From the NCBI GenBank assembly GCA_963402885.1, contig OY727099.1:8172001-8236000 (forward strand): a stretch of DNA of 64,000 bases, read 5' to 3'. Position 1 is the first letter of the stretch, and each line of letters opens with the position of its first letter. The stretch comes from Antedon bifida (taxonomy: Eukaryota; Echinodermata; Crinoidea; Comatulida; Antedonidae). Both the position numbers and the translations under genes were made by a program. Shown in pieces: positions 35,126-48,282 of this stretch. The notes below the pieces were generated by a model. It searched no databases and was not told the DNA's origin. It saw only the letters and a program-made list of their open reading frames with translations.

Positions 35126-35210
35126 TAGGGCGCGGAACTGATCGTATCGCAGCCACATATAAACCCCTTTTACCTCCGGAGCTGCAGTATCCTGTTGTTA
35201 GATTGCCTTG

Positions 35211-35990
35211 ATAGCTGTACTCCATCTCGTCGCACTCTATTTCACGCCCCCGCCGCCGAAACTACGGAAACCGTGTTTTTTTTATTTTTGAAAGGAAATC
35301 CGGTTTGGTTAAACATAAACCAAATTAGTTTAATAATGGACCTGTAGGCCTAAATCTCATGCATCACCCTCTGCCATTACGTATACATCGGCACGTATAC
35401 GGATACATTAGGCCGAAATATAAATATTTCTTTTTTAAATGATACATAAAAACATATGGTGTCAGGACTAAAATGTAAAATATACAACGATTAACTTATT
35501 TAACACAGACGCGTATATTTTACCAAAATATATATAATATATGTATGCAAGATTATTACAGTATTTTGGTCACACAATTTTCAATAAGTAAAAAAAAAAA
35601 ATAATGAATCTTAACATAAATTCATTAATCATAATGAAAATAGTTTTTTCTAGAATTGTTTACGGGGCGCCATATGGGACATTGAACAGACAATCGTTCA
35701 CCCTCCCACGCCACAATTAGCAAGATTCAAGAAGACGAAATACCGATGACGTCATACAACAAAGATGACGGCCTCAATATGACATCAAAAACATGTCCAT
35801 ATAGTATCAACAGTTATAGACTTTAGGCCTAAATACATGACTAAAGATGAAAGAACGTCAACAAAATTGCATTCCTATGGCTTTATCGTCACTTCCGTTT
35901 AAACTTTATCGTCTTGGTCAATCAAAATATTTACCACAATGCATTGCACAAAAATATTTAAAACTTCCGTTTCAAAATCAAACACAAACG
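35211..35990. other. Gene-free spacer / RERG 3' flank
   Basis: Short AT-rich stretch between the family B copy and the RERG stop codon. At 35660 it has TTACGGGGCGCC and GGGACATT, resembling one terminus of the element at 53788; no second terminus was seen. Confidence 0.45.
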
Positions 35991-38900
35991 TTAGTGAATG
36001 TTGTTTATTTTCGTAAACATTCCTTTCAAAACTTGTTTCATTTGTTGTGACGTCGAACTCCTTCTTCTTTGTTTACTATCTACCATTTTCCTCCGCCTGA
36101 CCTCTCTGACAAGTTCGTGAAATGCCTCATAAACGTTCCTGTCTCCTAAACAAATAGATGTCTCATAAAAAGCACATGCTAATTCTTCTGAAAGTTTTTC
36201 TCCTTCTTCGTACGATACTTCTCGTTCGTGTTCCAAGTCGGACTTGTTGCCGAGTATCACAATGGACACGTTGCGCGCTTTCTTTATTTCATCTAGAAAT
36301 GACTTGATTCTAAGAACTTGGTCGAAGCTTTGGCGATCTGTTACACTGTACATGACAAGGAAGCCTTCACCCCATCGTATTTGGCCCTCTCTGTGGTTAT
36401 CAGTATCCTGCAAAAAAAAAGATAAATTGTTTTAGGCCTATATAGTTTCTTACAGATAATCTCAGCATGGAAGTACAGTTTGTCGAAAGTAGGCCTACTT
36501 GTTTTTTTGTAATATTTATTGCTATCAATAATATCCACAATACAATACATTATGATTTGAAATTAACAAATTCACAGAAACTAAATAATTATAACTGTTG
36601 GTAAAGTAACAATATTTACTATGATTCTAATGAAAGCAACTGGCGCCTTCTGAGATTATAACAAAATCCATTAATCGTTAATGTAAAAAAAAATGCATCA
36701 GTATAATAATTTAGCCTATTTTTTTTCTATTTTGAAAGGCAGATACGCGCGAATGGGCAATGTAACCAAAATACAAAATAATAAACATAAATATGCAATC
36801 GAATTATGTGTTATTAGCATAAAACACAAAACTCTCTCTTTATAATATTTTTTTATAATTGATACATTTCAGAAAAAAAGTCTAAAGATGATTATCGTAA
36901 AAACATTGTGTGCGGGAAAGTGAGACATTGCAAAAAGCGACTTACCCCACCAGCTGTGTCGAGTATATCTACGGTCATGACGTCATTATCTACAGTTGTT
37001 TGATGACGGTATGTGCATTCTAGAAAATAAATACATAATATTAAATATAAAACATATTTTAAATTAATAATATTTGTGGATAAATGTCAAACATCGAAGA
37101 TAAATATCACTTATGTAAAATTTGAAACCTCGCGGCGCGGATTTATATTGCGTTCGTCACTTATTCACGCGAAATATTACAGTCCAAAAGACATATGTTA
37201 AAAAAGTAATCCGAAGAGGAAAATAATTTTGACAACATAATCCGTTTAAACCAATCGTTGAAATTAATTCTGAATGAAATACTGGTGTCGTAATGTATAG
37301 ATCAACTTAATACTCAGAACAGTCTCAGCAATTGAAGATTGGATTAAAAAGAAAATGAAATTAACATTAACGATGTCTGCCACAGCGACCTGCGTAATGA
37401 AAACCAATTGTTGTGATAACTTTAGCGAATACGCCAAATCAGGAAAATGGCGGAAGCTGCGTACTGTATTACGTTGTCTTTGGAATATTTATTTTGTCTT
37501 TAATATAAGTTTATGAACTTTATCTTTATAACAATATATGACAAAAAAACATTATCAAACGTCATAGATTAAAAAAACATAACATAAAAACCAACGAAAA
37601 AATAATGGTTTTCCCACAAATGAAATTGTTCTTATTTATTTTTGTTCAATGTCTGTCACTTGTCTACCATAGCTTCCACATGTCGAAATTTATGCCGCCG
37701 GGGGTTATACCAACGCGTTGATGAGTGATGGATCGCGTCAACAATGCTTAAAACGCGTCGCCGGCCGGGTGTTGTATCAAACGTGTTAGTAGAGTGACAG
37801 ATCGCGTCAACCGACTCATTCTGCACACTCGTCACGTAAACTACAAACAGCTAAGTGAATTAAGATAACTGATGAAATAATTTTCTTTCAGGGAAATGTT
37901 TGCGTAATACGTAAAGCTTAAATGAGAAATAAGTGATTGAATTGAATATATTCCGTGAATACGTGCGTATTTAAAATACATTAATGGCCGTTATATTTTT
38001 TAACCGTGTGGTGAATACTAAATCAGGCGGTAGTGTCAATAGACACGGATTGTATTTGTCCCGTGAGTGTCTTTAACAGACTCGTCACACGGCGAATATC
38101 AAAGTACATTGCACTTTGTGTGGGTTAAGTAGAGGCGGTTTTTTAAAGTGAACCAGGTATGGTGATTGTGATGATGTTTGACGGAGAGCAGGAATTAGAT
38201 GTTGATAAAGCCTGTGGCCGTATTCACCATTCACACTTAGGCTAAGGGAAACACTTACCCTTAAAATAAAAAAAAATCTCCTATCTAAGTGAATACAATT
38301 TAAGTGAAATACTTAACATTTAATACTTAAGTGTGATTGGTGAATACGGCCACGCCCACTTGGACGCACCAATCACGACACGATGGATCATTCGAACTGT
38401 CGCTTGTGATTGGTCAACTCACTTGCGTTGCGCAACGCCCTACGTTACCTCCAAGTGTGGGACCAAGCTTAATTAACGATGAGTGAATATGGTAATAAGA
38501 GAGTGTGTTTTTGAAATTAATGTTTTGAATTATAATCAGAATCTATCAAAATATACTGTTTATCTTAAATATCTGTATTGGAAACAGATAAAATATTGTA
38601 CATAATATTGTTAAAACATTGTTGAAATTGTATTTGTATTTTGTATGTTCACGGCCCCAGGGAAGAACAACCATGGGCCTCCTCGTTCCGTGGTTAACTA
38701 AAGTTAAATTGAATTGAATTAAACCAGATTGCTACTCACCTAGCGTCGGGTCATATTCCCATATAAATCTATTTGTTAAGAACCTCACAACAGCGGCTGT
38801 AAATACAAAGAAACAAATACATTAGCTTTATACATAGCTTACATACTCAATGTTACATAGATCATGAAAACAGCTGTTATTTCTATATACGTTTGTTACC

Positions 38901-39598
38901 TTTACCTGTGTGGGGTATGTTTTTTCGTATTTAATGTCAAAAAGGGTAACATGCTGACTGACACCATTTTAATTTATTGTTTTCTGAGGCTTATATAGAA
39001 AAGTTAGGCCAACTGGATTAAAGGAATCGGACGACTAACAACCCTTCTGTGTAACATTAAAATAGATTTAACTCAGGGGTACAAAATATCATAAACATAT
39101 TGTCTCTCACGTAGAATTACAAGAAGAATCAATCCTTGTTGTGACATAGATAGATTTGAACTTTTAAATAAAAAATATTCCGTGAAATTCAGGTTGAAAA
39201 AATTCAGATACATTCACAAATGACGTCATAATCATACTCAAATCAATAATTATAATCATTTTTTCATCAACGGTATCTTCATCATCGTCGTCTTCAATAA
39301 GCCTAACCTTTCCCATCAATAAATGCAAGTCCAATTATAATATAAAACGCTTTCGTTATCTTTAAGCATGATCGTCATTAAAATCCGCAATATCAAATCT
39401 ATACGTCACAGTATTGTTATCATCATCCTTATCATCATCCTTATCAACGTCCTTTCACTAAGATTAATTCATATCATAATAAATACCTGATTTTCCAACG
39501 CATGAATTGCCAAGTACCACCAATTTACATTCGGACATTTTACCGTTGCTTCCATTCCCACTTCCAAGATTCTGAGCTGGAACCGTCAGCCGGATCAT
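35991..39598 (-). CDS. RERG: RERG-like small GTPase (Ras family)
   Basis: Four coding exons, minus strand: 39487-39598, 38740-38796, 36946-37019, 35991-36407. All joins are GT/AG and in phase: 660 nt, 219 residues from the first in-frame ATG, which follows an in-frame TAG at 39659-39661. A second Met at 39538 (residue 21) would give 199 residues, the human RERG length. RERG is a Ras-family GTP-binding protein without a CAAX prenylation box; here too the C-terminus has no Cys. Seen: P-loop GNSCVGKS (30-37), switch I YDPTLECTYRHQ, DTAG (77-80), RWGEGF, NKSD (135-138), basic tail RREVRRRK-like and RRRSSTS. Odd: the residue after DTAG, normally the catalytic Gln, is Gly81, and the Ras Gly12 and Gly13 positions are Ser32 and Cys33. 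RERG is favoured over other Ras-like families by EEGEKL, ELACAFYE and the tail. Confidence 0.92.
38215..38352. mobile_element. Family C MITE (RERG intron 1)
   Basis: 138 bp with termini TGGCCGTATTCACCA and its exact complement TGGTGAATACGGCCA. Further pairing continues inward (ATTCACACTTAGGC against ACTTAAGTGTGAT). Seen once. Confidence 0.75.
38357..38470. mobile_element. Family D MITE, copy 2 (left end missing)
   Basis: Directly after the family C element. CACTTGGACGCACCAATCAC to CCAAGTGTGGGACCAAGCTT. The right terminus is intact; the left terminus is truncated at the junction with family C. Confidence 0.6.
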
Positions 39599-39913
39599 GA
39601 TGAACGATGATATTATACCCGAGACAGTGACTTGTCCCCGTCGGCTATAACGTTTAGGCTACCCAAGCCTACCTCGAGAGATACTCAAAAGTGTTTGGTT
39701 TTTACTTGTCCCCGTCGGCTATAAAGCGTACCCCAAGCCTACCTCGAGAGATACTCAAAATTGTTTGGTTAAGACAATAAGCTGCCGAGTGTGCCTCAAG
39801 GGGTATCCACGCGAGGGTCTTCCAATGCGTCAGTTGAGCCTAGCGTACCTTTAGGGTATCTTCTATTTGGTTAAGATAACTTACAATATTGGTTTAGACA
39901 CACTTGTTCACTC
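39487..39913 (-). other. RERG first coding exon including 5' UTR
   Basis: A strong minus-strand acceptor (TTCTTTCTTTATTTTTACAG) ends at 39914, and the donor is at 39486, so the start-codon exon probably also carries about 315 nt of 5' UTR (39599-39913), including a 74-bp tandem duplication. This implies at least one noncoding exon further upstream. Confidence 0.5.
39630..39772. repeat. 74-bp tandem duplication in the RERG 5' UTR
   Basis: Two near-identical copies starting ACTTGTCCCCGTCGGCTATA (39630 and 39704), each with CAAGCCTACCTCGAGAGATA. Confidence 0.85.
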
Positions 39914-40401
39914 CTGTAAAAATAAAGAAAGAATGGTCTTTATAGAATCGGATGTGTTCTAATACCCATAAGGGAATTAACGATAATAATTTTGCAGATA
40001 CTAATTTCATATAATAATCCGCATATTATAATATCAAAACGTAGTATTATAATATCATAATTATGGCATTCCTACGTCATATATAACTATTTCCCGCATA
40101 AATATGATTTATTTATCGTTAAATTATGAAAGGCATGATTTCTAAACAATTAGATACAAATTGCGATATAATAAATCATTTCACAAGTGATGATAAAATT
40201 CGTAACTATTAGCCTACCTCAGTCATTTTATTAATTTTCTACGAAATTACTATTTCGGAGAATCGTAATACATCATAGAGAGAGAAGATAAAGTTTGACA
40301 AATGCGTTCGATAACTACCAAATCTGAGTCAGCGATTAACGAATTTCGGGTTTGATCCGATGTGATCAATTCCAATAGATAGAGCTAAGCCTACAACTTA
40401 C

Positions 40402-40503
40402 TTTGTTTCATGTACAAAATCCACTATGTAAAGGTTAATAAAACGTTTTCTTTCCGTGTACAGAAACTTAGATGATGCTGCTTGAATGTCACACACTCGT
40501 AAA
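40402..40503 (-). other. Candidate RERG 5' noncoding exon
   Basis: A 102-bp minus-strand segment with a good acceptor (GTTTTATCTTTCAG) and a near-consensus donor (ACAAAG/GTAAGT). It could splice to the acceptor at 39914. A second possible donor (TTTACG/GTGAGT, exon end 54769) lies far upstream. Splice motifs are the only evidence. Confidence 0.3.
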
Positions 40504-41295
40504 CTGAAAGATAAAACGAAGAGCAGTGTTATACATAATAAGATCGTCGGTCGTTCACATGGATGAAATGGGATGATCTGATTGGCTAGTAGTAAAGATG
40601 GCATGAGATTGGATGGTTTATTTTAACGAAGGCCTATAGTTATGTATTTATTACCTGTATTTATTATGATGTCTATGCGTCTGCATGTTGTGCGTATACG
40701 TAATATAGGCCTATGCGGCTTTGTACGTAGGCCCTGTGCGCATTTTGAATGATGTAGCCTACACGTGTAGCTTTTAAATCTACGCGAATTGCGTTTAGTT
40801 TACTTTAATAATAATTTATACGAATTCGGTTTTGCCAGAAAACATCTACCATAAACCTTGATATAAGATTTTATGTTTTTCTTTTGTAAATCAACGCGAC
40901 TGCACCTTGACGTATGAATCTAGGCTTGTTAACAAACAACCACACACATTTATTTACATTGGCGTACATCCATTCTAACATGTTTGTCTATTAATGTTTG
41001 TGATGTGAATGACGGCCGCGCGTGTGGCGGGAGTCCATTCTTTCGCGACAACACTCTTTAATCTAAGATTGATATTTAAGCCGGTGACACGTATTCTAGT
41101 AAATTTTCAGGCCAGCGAATCTAGTGTAATGTTTCAAGTCCTCATTCAGTTAAGTCTTAAGAGCATATCAATGATGTAAAACAATACAAATTTCCTATAA
41201 ACAAGCTCATAATATGTGGTTTGAATACAGTGAAACAGTATTTTCCAGAGTGTCATGTGGTTTAGACGGACATTAAAGACCGGTTCACACAGGGC
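40504..41295. other. Gene-free spacer
   Basis: No coding exon or clear repeat recognised. Confidence 0.45.
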
Positions 41296-41446
41296 GATCT
41301 AGATACGCGTCCATTTTACGACTTTAAAAATAAAAGGTATCTAAAGTCCCTCAGTGTGTGAACGACCTAGATACGCGTCCATTTTACGACTTTAAAAATA
41401 AAAGGTATCTACAATCCCTCAGTGTGTGAACGATCTAGATACGTCT
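41296..41446. repeat. 68-bp tandem repeat, 2.2 copies
   Basis: The unit contains CTAGATACGCGTCCATTTTA and CCCTCAGTGTGTGAACGA. It begins after CGGTTCACACAGGGCGATCT, which may be the end of a transposon whose other end is not seen. Confidence 0.8.
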
Positions 41447-41668
41447 ATAGACCTAATTATGATAAAGAAGACGTGTTGAAGTCATAATGGGGACGCGGTA
41501 ATCAAGAATTCGACGCGGTCGCCTGTGCCGTTCGTATGCGCGTCAGAGTCCGCGACTACGCCAAATTGCGGAACTTGGGATAGTCACAGAAGGTATCACA
41601 ACGCTGTTTATTTATGAGCATGCGCGATGAGAATCTACGATGCTCATGCGCTGAGCAAGTAACATTGT

Positions 41669-41843
41669 TTAAAGCTCTGTCTACACTATCAAACTAGTTT
41701 GACAAAAAAAGTGTGATGTGCCCACATATGGTAGTGATATGCCCAAATATGGTAGTGATATGCCCAAATATGGTAGTGATATGACATCATCATGTCCATC
41801 ACATTTGTTGTCACATAAAGTTTGATAGTGTAGACAAAGCATT
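41669..41843. mobile_element. Family A MITE, copy 10
   Basis: Full-length, with the core unit CCCAAATATGGTAGTGATAT present three times in tandem, making this the longest copy in the window. Confidence 0.8.
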
Positions 41844-42985
41844 ACAAAAGAAAGGAAGCTACGCGCACTTGCAACGCACGGAAATTGATTTTTCCTCCAA
41901 CAAGCACTTATGATTTTTATTATCCAACTCATCATCATGTGGTCGCGTGATACATCCATCAGATATAAATTGTATACCCAGAAATGAACGCAAAATTACT
42001 TTCGACAATTCTTCGAAACATAATTCATTATCGTTTTATCGACTGACGCTAAAAATATGTAGGCCTACAACTCTCATTGATTTGAATACGAATAATACCG
42101 AAATATTACAGCAAACGCAACGTTTAACAACATAACACCATTAAATAGAGGCCTTTGTTGGGAAAATAACAAAATACAACAGTGAAATATGGACACACTT
42201 TTAAAACCAGACCACTGCGGGGATTGAGAATGTAGAAAGCTGTATAAAATAAATAGATGTAGGGCCTATAATAAAATATTTAAAAGGTATTTTGTTTTTA
42301 TAAAAAAAAGAACAAAATGTAAAATCAAAACTGTATTTATTCACTTAATATATTGTTGAAATCACTGGTGTACTTTTCACAATAAATGTGATTGAATATC
42401 GGTATATAAAATACATTATTATAATTGTCTCATGTCTGAGGCGCCCAGGATTATTTCTTAAGCGTCCAGAGACAATGTTCTCAAGCTAAGGCTTCAAGCT
42501 AAGGATTGACAGCATAGTTGGCTGTAGTATGAGGGTAAATGAACAAACCGCCTCGGGGTAATCTCCGAACATTATGCTCATTACAATTTGATATATGAGA
42601 GTTTCAAATTTGCAGATTAATAAAAGCGAGTGCATTGACTGTCTTCAAATGTCATAACGAAAAATTCTGATGTAATAAATGTTATTGTTTGTTTATTCCA
42701 TTGATTTTAATCAAATTACTTCAAAACAGGTGCCGTTTTATTATTTTCCTCGCGAGGAGCCATCGTCTTCAATTTCTTGGATCTCAATCATTTTAGGGAC
42801 CGTTCACCTCTTTGCTTAGGCCAAGTTGTAAGAGTATTGAACTGTTGAGCTATTAGGAATATTAACCGGCTGAAACTATAGGTTTAGCTCTCGGGGTGAA
42901 ACAACCTCATCACCGCTGGAAGCGCACTGGTGTAGGTCGCTAACAAAACAAAAGGAACGAACGTCCTCCGAATGAATATTTCAGT
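41844..42985. other. Gene-free spacer
   Basis: AT-rich. Only a small duplication of TCAAGCTAAGG near 42480-42505 was noticed. Confidence 0.45.
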
Positions 42986-43366
42986 ACGCCTTCGTATGGT
43001 ATACGCCCTGGTATTGGTATACACCCTGGTATTTGCATACTCCCTGGTTTTGGTATCTCAATGATCGTCCTTGTATTGGTATACCTATGATCGCCCTGGT
43101 ATTGGTATACCTCTCGTACGATATACGCCCTGAATGGTATACGTCCATGGTATTGGTATACCCCTAGTATAACCCGTGTATGACATATTATACGCCCTGG
43201 TATTGGTATACACCTCGCATGATTATATACGCCCTGGTATTGGTATATACCACCCCTCCCCACCTCTAGTGAGATATACGCCCTGGTATAGGAATACTGT
43301 AGTCCCTGGTATTGCAATAGTATACCCCTCGTATGATCGCTCTGGTATTGGTATACCCACTCGAAC
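42986..43366. repeat. Degenerate minisatellite (GCCCTGGTATTGGTATAC)
   Basis: About a dozen irregular copies of an 18-33-bp unit containing CCCTGGTATTGGTATAC, some with CCCTCGTATGAT. Period varies. The long open frame on the minus strand, rich in YQYQG, is generated by the repeat and is not called as a gene. Confidence 0.85.
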
Positions 43367-44358
43367 ACAAAAACCTTTCAATAGGACATTCAAGTTTTGT
43401 ACAGTAGTACTCTACTATTTTTTCCATTAAATAAATCTTTTACCGCTTGATTAATTAGAGAGCATTCTTGGGGATAATGATACAAAAACAGATCATCTTT
43501 AATTACAGTGTATTTTAATTGGAAAGGCTTAATTGGCCAGTGACTTGTAATAACATTTTGTTAGTTGTCAGAGTGGGCTAGCGAAGACCAACGGAGCGTT
43601 ACTGTCCCATAGGGTACATCCGACATTGTCCTTTATTTTCAATACCTCATTCAGGTTAAATCAGTTTAAAAATAATTAATAAATGTCATTTTAATTTCAA
43701 TTATACTGCAAGTGACAAATTATTATCGGATGTAATAAGATGAAATGAAACGACTTCGCTTTTATCACTTTCCAATGAAGATAAAAGATATATTCATCAT
43801 ATATGGCTTCCGGTTTGATGGTCGTATACACATACGGGTTACGCACGTGTTTGAGCGCTTCGTTATAAACATCACGTGACGTATACGGAACGATTTTTTC
43901 TCCAAAAGCTCTAAAAAGTTATTTTCGGAAAAATACTCCAACGGTAAAAACATTATAATTACAATTGAATTGCTAATTCGATATCAATTTCACCATGTCG
44001 TCATATCGAGTGAGTGTAGAAAATATTCCTAAACATTGTTAATATTAAGAAATATTTTGTTTCAAAATACTAATCCATTTGAAATAGGTTTAAAATCCGT
44101 ATCATCACGGGAGTGGGTTGTTATGCCCTACGGTTAAGGTCAATAACTGATGACAGGATCGAGTCACAAGAATTCAAGCAAAAAAGAAATGTTTATTTTG
44201 AACTTATTAGATCTATATTTAGCACAAAGTACAATTTATCGTGTTGGATACAGCCAAACACTCCGTAATCGTAGTTTATTCCAAAATTAGGTATCTAAAC
44301 GAACTTTGACATGCACTCTGTCAAATGAGGACTGCCGGACATGAACCGAACCAGTAAA

Positions 44359-44513
44359 TTAAAGCTCTGTCTACACGATCAAACTTTATGTGACAAAAAT
44401 ATGTGATGTGCCCATCCATATATGGACATGATGATGTCATATCACTACCATATTTAAGCATATTCACTACCATATTTGGGCACAAACTAGTTTGATAGTG
44501 TAGACAGAGCTTA
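44359..44513. mobile_element. Family A MITE, copy 11
   Basis: AAAGCTCTGTCTACACGATC to GATAGTGTAGACAGAGCTT, both termini intact. Confidence 0.8.
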
Positions 44514-46163
44514 GGATGTATCACCGATGTCACAGATCAAAATACATACACAAAATACCGTGCCGAACATGGTAAATCACGACTTATCTCTGGTCTGTTT
44601 CGCTATAGCAAATACAAAATTAAAAGTTTAGAATTTAGACGAAAATTATTACATAAACTCAGTAATATTTGTGTCACTAACATGTTTTATTAAAGTTTGA
44701 AGTAGCTAGACGTAATTTATGGAATTTAATAAGAAAATTAATTCCAATCAATAAAACGAACTAATGCAGTTAAGCCGCAATAAAACTCGAAAGGAACTGT
44801 CAAACGAACCATGAGATTTATGAAGACTTGAAAATGCCCACAGTTCACGAATACATAACATATAAATGATGTGTGTTTAACTTGCACCATCAATAACAGC
44901 ATATTATATATCGCAATGTCGAAGCCTGTGTATAATTTACTCGGCGCTCGTTTAATCTCTGTATCATGCATTGTACACGAATTAATAAATACAATTGTAT
45001 AGTTGCAAACCCGCGGTGTCATACACAACGATAAAGTACTTATTGCAGGGGAAATGAAGTTCTACGTTTTTCAACACACCTGCTGAAATAAAATTTATAA
45101 ATGCCAAGGGTGAGAAATGTGGCGCACAGATATAATTCATAAATAATATATTAATGTCTGAACGTCGTCCTGCAGTATTGCTGAAAGTATAGTAGCACAT
45201 TTTCTCAAAAATGTATTGTAGATAGAGAAGTATATATATAGTCTAGTAGGAAGGAGGGGTTACCGTGCACCCCCATGATGTATTTTTTTAATGTACATTT
45301 TTGTAATCCTGAATATATATAATTAACATTTACTAATATATTTAAGCTTAGATTTTGCGAATTGTCTTTTTCTGTTTTATTAGTTTGTTGATATGGATGA
45401 CATTTTTCCGAAATAAAAGAAATTGAATTCATGAATTGATAATAGGCTACATTTGTCAACTACAACACAAATTGCATAAGTTACAGGTTCGAATCCAATC
45501 ATTGTGTTTTAAAAACCATGACCATCACGGATAAGCGCGTCGCAAGTATTGACAAATCACAACGCGAGGAGTACTCTGAACTGACATTGTGATTGGTCAG
45601 CTCACCTGTGCTGCGTCCAAATGGCTATCAAGCCTTATATATAGACGATGCTTCGTTCAGCAATGTATCAATTTAACATTACATGAACGTCTTTAAAAAT
45701 ATGCTACGAGACAAAACCTCTAAAACATCAGGACTAAATATTTGCAACATTACAGTAAATATTCTGACGGACCAATTGGCAATCAAACGACATATTTCCA
45801 AGATAAAATCAGCAACAGTATAATACCAATGTATCGGATAAATCTCCTCCAAAGCGAATCCCTATCAGAAATTCTATCGAATCTATTTTAGGAACTAATT
45901 AATAAGGATCAGTATAAATATATACGTAAACGTACGATTTTTACCGGCATAAGAGGGTCTGTATAGTGTAGGAGCTTGAACCTAGCAAAAAAACATATTA
46001 ATATGTATGAGACGCTCATTAAGCGGTTAACCGCGACTTGTTATTGCAAACTCAATTCCTGTTTATCTTTTACTGAAGGCATAAATGTGGACGATGACGT
46101 TCCATAATTTAGTCTGGTAACTTTGACAAAAGAAAAAAAAAAGTCTGTTTTATTTACATTTTC

Positions 46164-46322
46164 TTAAAGCTCTGGCTACACTATCAAACTTTATGTGACA
46201 AAAAAATGTGATGTGCCTATATATGGACATGCTGATGTCATATCACCATATTTGGGTATATCACTACCATATTTGGGCACATCTAACTTTTTTGTCAAAC
46301 TAGTTTAATAGTGTAGACAGAT
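46164..46322. mobile_element. Family A MITE, copy 12
   Basis: TTAAAGCTCTGGCTACACTA to TTTAATAGTGTAGACAG, with the GTGATGTGCC and TATCACTACC core motifs. Confidence 0.8.
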
Positions 46323-47590
46323 CAGATCAGATTTTCTCGTGTACAAAATGTTCTACTCAGAAGGCCGCGTTATTTATCTCATTTCCCTAAAGTTAACGAT
46401 TGGCTAGTTGCAAATTGCTGCATTCATGATTTAAAGTGTTCTCGTTAGATGGAAATGTTTCCTATAACGATCGTCCTTTCTTTTGTTTACAGTTTCACGA
46501 TGGCTCGTCACGATGGAAAGTAATAACAATTTCAAACATCGTAAATTACGATGTTGGCGCGTCATACTGATTCGTTAATGATTCTCGACATTTAAATAAT
46601 GTACCGATGACGTCGCTATAGAAATCACCGTCTCGTCTGATGATGGAAGTTGAACGACGGCGCTTCATACTTTAGCCTATTGATTCATAATAATTCTCTC
46701 CACTTCAAAAATGTATCTTTGACGTTCAAATATGACGGTCGTCTGTACATTTCTTTTTATGGTGGCTTAGTGAGGCATTCGAACGGCGTTTCATAAATAA
46801 TTGATTATTCAATTGAATTACGTACAATAATCAAAATTACGAAGAATTTACGTAAGCATACGGTTAAGAAAGTCATGACGTAACGAACAATTTAGAAACG
46901 CACATAATGGTACGTGAATTTGACGCATAAACGCGTTAAAATATACTTTTACTACGTGTAATGTTTTCTGTTCTATTATGATACTCAGTAGGAGTACGCT
47001 AACCACGTTCCCATTGCAAGGTTACGGGATAGCACCCCCAACAATAGCCATGCTGTGCTGGTGCACTGATGTTATTTACATTCGTGTGAACCGATAGTAC
47101 AGGATCGTGTCAAGATTCTTCCCAAGTTGGATTATTTTCCCCCAAAGCGATCACCTGAGCTATTATAAACCATTCAGTAACAGACCACACACAATTGGGT
47201 TTTGTGATTTACCCAATTCCATGACAGAAGTACAGTCAATGATAATAAGACACTAGAAATGTCATGTATGAATTTATCAATAGATCCGCAGGTGAAATAG
47301 CGCTCCGTTCCTGAAGCCGACACACGGAGCACATGCTTAGCGCGTCAATCAGGGCCTAAGACAATAAAGATGTCTGCAAAATACAGCTGTCTGACAAAGG
47401 ACACTTTATTAAGACTTTCTACTTTTAGAACGTTTAAGCTAAATCATCTAATTTGAATCAATCTATTTGCGAATCTTCACGGAACCAAGTGACACGAGTT
47501 TCGGGAGTTGATTATGCAGTATACTGCAACTATCAACACACTCCTGAGAGTGGTTCACTACTGCGCATGCACAAACGCAGTTATTTTGCC

Positions 47591-47895
47591 CTACCACAAG
47601 TGTGACGAAACACAATAAACTGACCTCCTCTACCACAAGTGTGACGACACACAGTAATTTGACTTACCACAAGTGTGACGACACACAGTCATTTGACCTA
47701 CCACAAGTGTGACGACACACAGTAATTTAACTAACCACAAGTGTGACGACACTCCGATCTCACCTAACATAAGTGTGACGACACACAGTAATCTGACCTC
47801 CCACAAGTGTGACGAAACACATTAAATTGACCTACCACAAGTGTGACGACACAGAGTAATCTGGCCTACCACGAGTGTGACAAAACACAGTAATA
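47591..47895 (+). repeat. 33-34-bp minisatellite (CTACCACAAGTGTGACGACA)
   Basis: Nine copies starting near 47592, 47631, 47665, 47699, 47732, 47765, 47799, 47833 and 47867. Each has ACCACAAGTGTGACGA, then a less conserved ACACAGTAATTTGACC. Not CRISPR: the segments between conserved blocks are themselves related. Confidence 0.9.
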
Positions 47896-48282
47896 AGGTT
47901 TGACAATATAAAATGGCCATATAAATGCACAAGATCGCAAAATTAAAATCAGTCTTTTTCGTCCAGACAGCAGTAAACAACACTGATTTACTGTTTTATG
48001 GCAGTTGTTCTTTACTCATGTACATACACAATATACGCTAATGTATTTTAAACATGCCTTTAGAGAACAGCCTTTACAAATGTACAATCAATTTTATTGA
48101 GAGAAGTAAAAAAAAAGACGATAAACTAAGACAATCATAGACTTAATGACAGATATATTATTGCTAAAACAAATAACAAATAAATTCAAAAGAACAGCTG
48201 ATAAGAACAGCTAAAACGAAAAAAAAAGATAAAATGTTCACATAAATGCATTGTAGACAAACGATACACATCAATACTTGTC
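47896..48282. other. Gene-free spacer
   Basis: AT-rich, nothing recognised. Confidence 0.4.

Larger units (their letters stand above)
32674..35210. mobile_element. Family B element, copy 2, split by a nested insertion
   Basis: The left half (32674-32802) starts CAAGGCAATCTAACAACAG and runs through TTATGTCTGGCTGCGACAAA. The right half (35128-35210) has GCGGAACTGATCGTATCGCA and ends CTGTTGTTAGATTGCCTTG. Together the halves match the uninterrupted copy at 7355-7575. The 2.3 kb between them is a separate element. Confidence 0.8.
43367..47590. other. Gene-free region with two family A elements
   Basis: No coding exon recognised. Besides the family A copies at 44359 and 46164, a diverged family D-like segment lies at about 45530-45625 (GCGCGTCGCAAG ... 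GTGATTGGTCAGCTCACC). Otherwise unique-looking AT-rich sequence, perhaps part of a long first intron of RERG. Confidence 0.5.

Noticed and set aside
42940..43368. 142-codon minus-strand open frame rich in Tyr and Gln
   Set aside because: Produced by the GGTATAC-type minisatellite; no conserved domain and irregular repeat period.
44738..45459. Group of minus-strand frames of 70-96 codons
   Set aside because: They overlap in different frames, have no shared splice logic and match no family I recognise.
47591..47895. CRISPR-like alternation of conserved blocks
   Set aside because: The segments between blocks are similar to one another, units are 33-34 bp and the genome is animal; this is a minisatellite.
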